A DNA stretch of 17,602 nt from Euryarchaeota archaeon UBA549 (lineage in GTDB: Archaea > Thermoplasmatota > Poseidoniia > Poseidoniales > Poseidoniaceae). The translations under genes were made by a program, and so were the position numbers. The notes under the pieces were generated by a model. That model saw only the letters and a list, made by a program, of their open reading frames with translations. It was not told the origin of the DNA and made no database searches. Each line of letters begins with the position of its first letter. The first letter of the stretch is position 1. Positions 8,577-13,924 of the stretch are shown here, in pieces. The stretch lies in assembly GCA_002495645.1 (NCBI GenBank), contig DAGF01000046.1, positions 1 to 17,602 on the forward strand, in the 5' to 3' direction.

Positions 8577-9833
8577 GTGACGTCGCTGAAAGATTGGATT
8601 CGATACGGCGATGAACTGCGCCGGCCGTTGTGTGTGGCTAGCGACCTTGACAACTCGAGCGCTGTTTGCGTTGTAGGCGCAGGCCTTTCTGGATTGACCG
8701 TCGCCTACCGAATCGCCACAAAACGCCCGGACATCCATGTTGAAATTGTGGAGAAGAGCGAGCGTTGCGGGGGCGTCATCGAGACCTGGACTCAAGACGG
8801 ATGGATCTGCGATGTCGCTGTCAACGCCACACGAGCGCACCCTGCTTTCTGGAGATTGGTGAACGATTTGGACCTCGGCCAGCTTTTTTCTGCCTCAAAT
8901 CCCAAGGCCAAGGCGCGCTGGATTTCAACCAAGGGTCGTCGCCGAAAACTCTCCCCTTTGCTCATCTTCAAAGGGGGTCCACTCAAGGTGTGGCGAGCCC
9001 TGAAAGGCGCCCGCCAAGGCACCCTTTCTGTGGCTGAAGCCATGCCGTTGGCACCGGTCAACGACGCCATGACCCTTGGCATCGTGAACGACCGCTCCGC
9101 CCATGTGGATGCTGATTTTTTAATGCCCTCTCTGACGCGTTTCGGAACCGAACCTCCTGTGAAATGGAAGAGGGTGAAGAACATGATGAACGGGACCTAT
9201 CCGCTCTTCACTCCCAAGTCGGGTTCGACGGCCTCCTTTGAAGGTGGAATGCAGACGCTGATTGACGGCCTTGTTCACCGCCTTGAGTCCCTTGACAATG
9301 TCTCCTTCACCATGAACGCCCCTCCCGACACGCCCGAAGAGGTGGCAGAAGCACGAAATATGCCCCTCTCCTCAGTGATTTGGTGCGCTCCGCTTCGTCG
9401 CACGGCAAGTGAATTCACCGAACTCAACGTCTACGCTGTGGGCTACACCGAGGCGCAGGTCTCATCGGTCAAGGTAGGGTATGGGACCTTGATTCCCGAT
9501 GAAACTTGCCCGGTGAGCGGTATTTTGCACGAAAGCGATGTTCACGGGAGTCCTCGAGCGCCAGCAGGCCATCGGCTGTTTCGCGTCATGGCACCGTCCG
9601 TCCGTTCTTCATCGCACGAGGAGGTTGAGGCTTCTTTGCGACATTTGCTGAGCGAGTCAACGCCGGTGGTGTTTGAGCACATCGGTGTTCGACGCATCCC
9701 TTCTTACCCCCCGGGTTACATGGCGTCTCTAATGTCTGAAGACCAATCGTTCACACGAGCGGGGTGGTTCTTCAGTGGTGTCTCAGTAACTCACGTGGTT
9801 GCCGAAGCTGAGCGTATCGCTGACCGCTTCTAA
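8577..9833 (+). CDS. hemY: FAD-dependent protoporphyrinogen oxidase (HemY/HemG-type)
   Basis: An oxygen-dependent flavin amine-oxidase-family enzyme that should aromatise protoporphyrinogen IX to protoporphyrin IX between HemF and HemH. The FAD dinucleotide-binding motif VVGAGLSGLTVAYRI begins at residue 32, followed by CGGVIETWTQDGW. GYGTLIPDE...GILHESD resembles the GFG-LVP...SS-F segment of HemY. The final SGVSVTHVVAEAERIA matches the usual C-terminal FAD-contacting helix. At 418 residues it is rather short for HemY, and about 28 residues precede the FAD fold where most relatives start almost at it. The GTG at 8577 follows AGGTGA at 8567-8572. As HemF makes protoporphyrinogen, the protoporphyrin rather than the coproporphyrin branch is implied. 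Its stop overlaps the hemH stop on the other strand. Confidence 0.88.
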   Translation: MTSLKDWIRYGDELRRPLCVASDLDNSSAVCVVGAGLSGLTVAYRIATKRPDIHVEIVEKSERCGGVIETWTQDGWICDVAVNATRAHPAFWRLVNDLDLGQLFSASNPKAKARWISTKGRRRKLSPLLIFKGGPLKVWRALKGARQGTLSVAEAMPLAPVNDAMTLGIVNDRSAHVDADFLMPSLTRFGTEPPVKWKRVKNMMNGTYPLFTPKSGSTASFEGGMQTLIDGLVHRLESLDNVSFTMNAPPDTPEEVAEARNMPLSSVIWCAPLRRTASEFTELNVYAVGYTEAQVSSVKVGYGTLIPDETCPVSGILHESDVHGSPRAPAGHRLFRVMAPSVRSSSHEEVEASLRHLLSESTPVVFEHIGVRRIPSYPPGYMASLMSEDQSFTRAGWFFSGVSVTHVVAEAERIADRF

Positions 9834-10858
9834 GCCACAGCCTGCTGGAATTCTTTTGCGATGAGTTGTTCAAGCCCCTGAATCCATTGCTCATCATCGT
9901 TCAAGCAGTTGATAACCTTCAGCTCAGTGCCACCGTGTTCCATGAATTCCTCACGAATACCGATATCCAGTTCTTCGAGTGTTTCCAGTCCGTCGGCGAG
10001 AAAGGCCGGTGCCACGATAGCCAGTTTTTTGACCCCCTTTTTGACCAATGCTTCAACCATTTGGGTTGTTGAGGGCTCCAACCATTTGACGGGCCCCACT
10101 CGGCTCTGGTAACTGAGTGACCAACGGTCTGAGGGCAGTCCAAGCCGTTCAACAACGGCCATGGTGGTCTTGTAGCAGTGATGGCCGTAACACAGGCTGT
10201 TTCCTTCGCAAGAAATGGTGCAGCAGTCGTCAACGGTTTGGCAGTGCGATTTGGATGTGTCAATGCGCTTTACATGCGATATGGGGAGGCCGTGATAGGA
10301 GAACAGCAAGTGGGTGTCTTCTGACAGGTGAGGGCGGATGGACTCGGTGAGCGGAGCGATGAATTCCTCCGCCGTTTCAAAATGATTCATCTCCAATAGG
10401 TTGGGTTCCCACTTCATTTTGCTAAGTTGATGGTGAGCATGTTTCAACGACGATTCTGTTGTGGCTTGGGCATAATGGGGGAACATGGGAAGCAAAAGAA
10501 GGTCGGTCACGCCGCGGGATTTGAGGTTCTCAAGACCGCTCCGAATGCTCGGATTTCCGTATCGCATGGCGAATTCAACGTCGATGTCCTGATTCAGGTC
10601 CTGCAGGTTTTCGGCCACGCGTTTGGAATACACCCTGAGCGGGGACCCTTCCTCCATCCAGATTTTCTGGTAAAGCGGGGCGATCTTTCGTGGGCGTGTT
10701 CGAAGGATGATGCCTCGAACGAGCAGGTGGCGAAGGGGAGCAGGAATGTCGATGACATCTGGGTCAAGAAGGAACTCTCGCAAGTAGGTACGCACCGAGC
10801 CAACGGTGGGTTCGTCGGGTGTCCCAACGTTCATCAGAAGAACACCCTTCCTCCCCAT
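9830..10858 (-). CDS. hemH: Ferrochelatase with an internal cysteine cluster (HemH)
   Basis: Inserts Fe2+ into protoporphyrin IX, the last step to protoheme. It opens with KGVLLMNVGTPDEP, has MRYGNPSI (98-105), the catalytic histidine H189 in SYHGLP, YQSRVGPVKWLEPST (250-264), and PAFLADGLETLEEL (284-297) with the conserved acidic residue E292. Between 206 and 228 lie six cysteines (C206, C212, C213, C217, C223, C228), in the position and style of the group of bacterial ferrochelatases that ligate a [2Fe-2S] cluster through an internal segment of about 20 residues. At 342 residues it is complete. I see no clear Shine-Dalgarno before the ATG at 10858, but the N-terminus matches the family. It is convergent with the heme operon and so is separately transcribed. 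Confidence 0.96.
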   Translation of the reverse strand: MGRKGVLLMNVGTPDEPTVGSVRTYLREFLLDPDVIDIPAPLRHLLVRGIILRTRPRKIAPLYQKIWMEEGSPLRVYSKRVAENLQDLNQDIDVEFAMRYGNPSIRSGLENLKSRGVTDLLLLPMFPHYAQATTESSLKHAHHQLSKMKWEPNLLEMNHFETAEEFIAPLTESIRPHLSEDTHLLFSYHGLPISHVKRIDTSKSHCQTVDDCCTISCEGNSLCYGHHCYKTTMAVVERLGLPSDRWSLSYQSRVGPVKWLEPSTTQMVEALVKKGVKKLAIVAPAFLADGLETLEELDIGIREEFMEHGGTELKVINCLNDDEQWIQGLEQLIAKEFQQAVA

Positions 10859-10951
10859 GGCTGAAACTCGGATAGGTTGCTCTTAACGATTTGTTCAAGC
10901 ATTTCCCCATACAAGACCCGCACGCGAAACCGTCTGTTTGAGTCGCTGAAT

Positions 10952-10985
10952 AAGTGTTCTTAAAAACACTTGATTTATTTTTAAC
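10952..10985. promoter_or_regulatory. Inverted repeat and AT-rich tract in the hemH / microprotein intergenic region
   Basis: AAGTGTT (10952-10958) and AACACTT (10965-10971) are exact reverse complements around a six-base centre, and are followed by an AT-rich tract to 10983. On the minus strand the tract reads GTTAAAAATAAATC, a good TATA-like sequence that could drive hemH, leaving a leader of roughly 95 bases. The repeat could be a regulator site or a hairpin. On the plus strand hairpin-then-T could mimic a terminator, but no plus-strand gene ends here. Confidence 0.35.
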
Positions 10986-11013
10986 ATCCTCGTGTTGGCT
11001 TTTTTACCGGTGA

Positions 11014-11022
11014 TTCATATAG
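11014..11022 (+). promoter_or_regulatory. TATA-like element before the tandem small genes
   Basis: TTCATATAG lies about 50 bases upstream of the ATG at 11067. An archaeal start site about 25-28 bases downstream would fall near 11045 and leave a leader of about 20 bases. It is a candidate promoter for the two small genes and possibly the AlkB-like gene that follows. The evidence is spacing and base composition only. Confidence 0.35.
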
Positions 11023-11066
11023 GTCCGGCACCACATGTAACATGAAAGAAGCAAACCTTTCAGGCG

Positions 11067-11237
11067 ATGGATATGGACAAAGAATTGGAGACCTACACCG
11101 AGCAAGCTGTTTCGAACTTCACCCACCGAAGCGGGGTGTTTGGCCGTGGCCTCTGGCACCGGTGGATGACCGCCGTGGCCTTCTACCGTGCTGGTGTTGA
11201 CCGCCGTGGTGCGCTTCAATCAAGGAGGACGATTTGA
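11067..11237 (+). CDS. Small protein A of a tandem pair (56 aa), unknown function
   Basis: A 56-codon reading frame that I do not recognise. The first half is acidic (MDMDKELETYTEQ) and the second is basic with aromatic residues (GRGLWHRWM, DRRGALQSRR); it has no cysteines, no signal peptide and no clear membrane helix. Its segment LETYTEQ...HRSGVFGR lines up without gaps with LESYVDE...TRNGIFAR in the next gene. Seven of 21 positions are identical and most others are conservative, which argues that both are real, related genes. The start is either ATG 11067 or ATG 11073; only a weak CAGG precedes them. The stop TGA is immediately followed by the ATG of the second gene in the same frame, so the two are almost certainly co-translated. 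They lie between hemH (divergent) and the AlkB-like gene. Confidence 0.6.
   Translation: MDMDKELETYTEQAVSNFTHRSGVFGRGLWHRWMTAVAFYRAGVDRRGALQSRRTI
11222..11228 (+). promoter_or_regulatory. Strong Shine-Dalgarno for small protein B
   Basis: AAGGAGG ends nine bases before the ATG at 11238. It is the most complete ribosome binding site noticed in the window and lies inside the end of the upstream small gene. It is the main reason for accepting a 39-codon gene here. Confidence 0.75.
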
Positions 11238-11357
11238 ATGGATGCATATTTGGAAAGCTACGTGGATGAAACGATGAACGCCCAGGTCACCCGCAACGGG
11301 ATCTTTGCCCGTCGCTCCCTGGGATCTCGACTCCGCAGTTGGCTTGGCATGAACTGA
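11238..11357 (+). CDS. Small protein B of a tandem pair (39 aa), unknown function
   Basis: A 39-codon gene, preceded by the strong AAGGAGG site and starting directly after the stop of small protein A. The product has an acidic first third (MDAYLESYVDETMN) and a strongly basic, potentially amphipathic C-terminal part (RNGIFARRSLGSRLRSWLG). The stretch LESYVDE...TRNGIFAR parallels the same region of protein A, giving a shared pattern LE[ST]Yx[DE][EQ]...R[NS]G[IV]F[AG]R. There are no metal-binding cysteines, so it is not a rubredoxin for the oxygenase that begins 39 bases later. A peripheral membrane or protein-binding role is conceivable from the charge pattern but is only a guess. No family is recognised. 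Confidence 0.65.
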   Translation: MDAYLESYVDETMNAQVTRNGIFARRSLGSRLRSWLGMN

Positions 11358-11396
11358 AGCCACCCTTTACAAGTCACAAGCGTGTAAAACGCAGTG

Positions 11397-12374
11397 ATGA
11401 GCGAACGCTGGACGTGGGTTCCCCACCTGTGGGGTTTGTTCACACCGGCCTTCACCTTGTTGTGCCTGGTCCTTGGTGGGCCTTGGATGGTTGCACCGCT
11501 GCTCGTCTTTTTGGGATTCTACCCTCTGCTCGAAGTGGTCTTGGGTCAATCCAGCACCACACGGCCGCTTCAAGAAGGACGGGCCCACGACATCATCGTT
11601 CACCTCCACGCCATCGCCGTGCCGATTCTTCTCGCTGTTCTGCTGTGGCGCATCTCCCTCGACGGGTTGACGTTTTTCACGGGCCTGGGGATGGCTTCAG
11701 CCGGCCTGAGCAACGGTGCTTCGGGTATTGTAGCAGCCCACGAGTTGGGCCATCGTCGCCCTCGCTCCAAGAGTTGGTGGACGGCTCGCCTGACCCTGTT
11801 TTCGGTGCTCTATCTTCACTTCACCACGGAGCACAACCACACGCACCACCGGCACTGGGCCCGAGATGTTGATCCAACCTCTTCTCCATGGGGGCGCAGC
11901 GTTTACGTTCATGTTCTGCAAACGATTCCGCGTCAGGTCAAAGGGGCTTACCGCGCTCGTCCCGTCGACACCCGCCGAGCCTTGACGGTGGAAGCCCTGT
12001 TCCTCGGTAGCCTTGCCTACGCCGGTCTTCCCTACCTTGCCGCCTACCTCGGTCAGGCAGCCGTGGCGATTTACCTGCTTGAATTCGTCAACTATCTCCA
12101 GCATCACGGGCTTCGCCGTGGCGATGATGAGCGAGCCAACGCCACTCACGCCTGGGAGAGTCGCCATCGCCTTTCACGCTGGACGTTGATGGAATTGCCC
12201 CTCCACCCCTCGCACCACCTCAAGGCGAGCACGCCTTACCAGCGCCTCGATGTTCACGATGAATCGCCCCAGTTGCCGCTCGGCTACTACGGGATGTTTT
12301 GGGTCGCCTTGGTGCCACCGCTGTTTGGCCGTTTGCTCAAAAAGCAAGCCAAGGCCGCTGGTCTGCAAGCTTGA
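11397..12374 (+). CDS. AlkB-like membrane di-iron monooxygenase
   Basis: An integral-membrane non-heme di-iron enzyme of the alkane 1-monooxygenase / fatty-acid desaturase superfamily, expected to hydroxylate an alkyl or lipid chain with O2. Positions are counted from the GTG at 11394, one codon before the chosen ATG. The histidine boxes are HELGH (116-120), EHNHTHHRHW with downstream DPTSS (146-164), a lone H in NYLQHHGLRR (233-242), and HPSHH with YQRL (271-284). Their order and spacing match AlkB (HELxHK, EHxxGHH, NYxxHYG, LQRHSDHH), with substitutions that make it a divergent member. About six hydrophobic helices occupy roughly 13-50, 66-112, 133-145, 200-222 and 295-312. The start is ATG 11397, with no clear ribosome site; TTTACAA 30 bases upstream could serve a leaderless message. 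No rubredoxin or reductase gene is in the window. The substrate cannot be told from sequence. Confidence 0.8.
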   Translation: MSERWTWVPHLWGLFTPAFTLLCLVLGGPWMVAPLLVFLGFYPLLEVVLGQSSTTRPLQEGRAHDIIVHLHAIAVPILLAVLLWRISLDGLTFFTGLGMASAGLSNGASGIVAAHELGHRRPRSKSWWTARLTLFSVLYLHFTTEHNHTHHRHWARDVDPTSSPWGRSVYVHVLQTIPRQVKGAYRARPVDTRRALTVEALFLGSLAYAGLPYLAAYLGQAAVAIYLLEFVNYLQHHGLRRGDDERANATHAWESRHRLSRWTLMELPLHPSHHLKASTPYQRLDVHDESPQLPLGYYGMFWVALVPPLFGRLLKKQAKAAGLQA

Positions 12375-12390
12375 TTGACCATGATGCGGT

Positions 12391-13056
12391 CTATTCGGTG
12401 TTGCCCTTTTCGTTGATGTTGCCCCAGAAGGAGCCAGCATCTTCGGCCACCGTTTCCTCAACAGGGGCGTCATCCGGGAAGTCGGGGAGCAGGTCTTCCT
12501 GTTGTTGACCCACGATGTCGTCCATTGAAGGGAAGGCTGAGGAATCGTACGCACCGATGTTCGCAACGGGTCGTTGTTCCGGGGCCGGTAAGTAGCTCGA
12601 GCCGTCATCATCACTCCAACTCGGACCTGCTGGGGCTTCGCCTTTGAGGGCCATGATGAGGATGTTTCCTCCCATGAACATGACAAATCCTCCCGCCATG
12701 ATGAACGGAATCGGGAAGCAAATCAACAACAAATCAAGTCCGCCGCTGTTGCCAACTTCTGTCCAAATCGTGGCTGGGAGAATGATGAAGGGGAGGCCGA
12801 AGGTCATCAGGAAGATGCCCATGAACACGCCCCCTACCCGTTGTGATGGAGCGACGGGGATGGTTCGGTCCGTCTCTTCTTTCTCGACAAGGGCGGCCAC
12901 CATGACGACAGCCGTATCACGGTCGTAGCCAAGCCGAACCAACTTCTCGACTTCGGCATCAAGGGTTGGACTGGGGGCCACGCTTGACCATGAGGGGGAT
13001 TTTTCTTGATAGTTTCCCCGACCACTTCCATATCCGTTAGGTGAATGAGAGCCCAT
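12391..13056 (-). CDS. Unknown membrane protein with UBA-like N-terminal segment
   Basis: A 221-residue protein I cannot assign to a named family. It starts with a Gly/Ser-rich stretch, then a helical segment LDAEVEKLVRLGYDRDTAVVMVAALVEKE, which has the look of a UBA-type three-helix fold (E-x2-L-x2-[LM]-G-[FY]-x-R-x2-A). Next come two or three hydrophobic helices (VGGVFMGIFLMTFGLPFIILP; GLDLLLICFPIPFIMAGGFVMFMGG), and finally an acidic, proline-rich cytoplasmic-type tail of about 80 residues. Two earlier in-frame starts exist (ATG 13068 and GTG 13092). I chose ATG 13056 because GGTGGG precedes it by four bases. It converges with the AlkB-like gene (16 bases between stops) and is divergent from the ABC transporter genes. 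Confidence 0.7.
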   Translation of the reverse strand: MGSHSPNGYGSGRGNYQEKSPSWSSVAPSPTLDAEVEKLVRLGYDRDTAVVMVAALVEKEETDRTIPVAPSQRVGGVFMGIFLMTFGLPFIILPATIWTEVGNSGGLDLLLICFPIPFIMAGGFVMFMGGNILIMALKGEAPAGPSWSDDDGSSYLPAPEQRPVANIGAYDSSAFPSMDDIVGQQQEDLLPDFPDDAPVEETVAEDAGSFWGNINEKGNTE

Positions 13057-13117
13057 CAAACCCACCATCAACGCTTTGCTGAACAGGACCACTGGGTGGG
13101 TTGTCCAAACATCAGTT

Positions 13118-13130
13118 GATATACCATATT
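13118..13130. promoter_or_regulatory. TATA-like element between the membrane protein and ABC transporter genes
   Basis: GATATACCATATT lies about 40 bases upstream of the ABC ATPase ATG (13160), placing a transcript start near 13146 with a short leader that still includes the ribosome site AGGTG (about 13150-13154). On the minus strand the same bases read AATATGGTATATC and could also serve the divergent membrane protein gene. It is judged from position only. Confidence 0.4.
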
Positions 13131-13159
13131 CCGGGCAGTATGATACGAAAGGTGCTGAG

Positions 13160-13924
13160 ATGTTATCAGTTCAAGGACTCACAAAAGCCTTCGGTTCTGG
13201 CTCCAACAAACTTCAGGTCCTCAAAGGCGTGGACATGAACATCCAGCAGGGCGAAATGGTCGCTTTGATGGGCCCGTCTGGGTCCGGTAAATCCACGTTG
13301 CTCAACATCATCGGTGGCTTGCTCGCTGGGGATGATGGTAGCATCACGCTGGGCAAGCGAACCTACGGGCTCAAAGGGCCCTCCAGCGTCGTCGATGTGC
13401 GCCGAGAACTTGTGGGATGGATTTTCCAAGACTTTCACCTGCTCGACAACCTAACCGCGATTGACAACGTCGCAATGGCGCTGGAACTCTCCGGCATGCC
13501 TTCGTCCGAAGCGGTCTCGGCTGCGCAGACGGCGCTGACCAAAGTCGGTCTTGGCGACCGCATGCACTTCATTCCCGACCAGCTTTCGGGCGGCCAGCAA
13601 CAGCGCGTGGCCATCGCTCGTGCCATCGCCGGCAACCGTCCCGTTCTCCTCGCCGACGAACCAACGGGCAACCTTGACATCGCCAGCGGCAAAGAGGTCA
13701 TGGCGCTGTTTAAGGAACTCTGCCACGACGAAGAGAACCCGATTTCCATCCTCATGGTGACTCACGACCCTGATTTGGCTTCCAACGCCGACCGCATGTT
13801 GCTGCTCAACGATGGTCGTACCGAGGCCTCCGACATCCGCTCGGCCTGGGGCCTTGACGACGAAGACGATACCGCTGCAGAAGCAGCGGAAACCGAGTCC
13901 GAAGAAGGAGGCGAGGAAGAATGA
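13160..13924 (+). CDS. ABC transporter ATPase, LolD/MacB/FtsE-like
   Basis: The 254-residue cytoplasmic ATPase partner of the large permease that follows. Walker A GPSGSGKST is at 38-46, the Q-loop glutamine at Q90, signature LSGGQQQRVAIARA at 142-155, Walker B VLLADEPTGNLD at 162-173, and the H-loop histidine at H202. The TGNLD continuation is typical of the LolD/MacB/FtsE group, which powers mechanotransmission or lipoprotein/peptide release instead of classical import. A very acidic C-terminal tail (about 233-254, mostly D and E) is unusual. The frame is open back to 13076, but ATG 13160 aligns with the family N-terminus and has AGGTG in front. It overlaps the permease start by four bases (ATGA). 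Confidence 0.93.
   Translation: MLSVQGLTKAFGSGSNKLQVLKGVDMNIQQGEMVALMGPSGSGKSTLLNIIGGLLAGDDGSITLGKRTYGLKGPSSVVDVRRELVGWIFQDFHLLDNLTAIDNVAMALELSGMPSSEAVSAAQTALTKVGLGDRMHFIPDQLSGGQQQRVAIARAIAGNRPVLLADEPTGNLDIASGKEVMALFKELCHDEENPISILMVTHDPDLASNADRMLLLNDGRTEASDIRSAWGLDDEDDTAAEAAETESEEGGEEE

Noticed and set aside
7610..8653. Long open frame of 347 codons on the minus strand, opposite hemF
   Set aside because: It lies exactly opposite intact hemF and has no recognisable domain. It is an antisense shadow produced by codon bias.
10952..10983. Intrinsic terminator (hairpin followed by a T-rich tract) on the plus strand
   Set aside because: No plus-strand gene ends upstream; hemH reads the other way. 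A promoter or operator interpretation fits better.
11042..11206. Alternative plus-strand frame starting at ATG 11042, overlapping small protein A
   Set aside because: It has no ribosome site, no relation to small protein B, and a Trp/Pro-rich translation typical of a wrong frame.
11238..11357. Small protein B as a rubredoxin partner of the AlkB-like enzyme
   Set aside because: It has no cysteine at all, so it cannot form the CxxC iron site of rubredoxin.
13076..13159. N-terminal extension of the ABC ATPase to ATG 13076
   Set aside because: It would read through the candidate TATA element and adds 28 residues absent from the family. AGGTG and the family alignment support ATG 13160.
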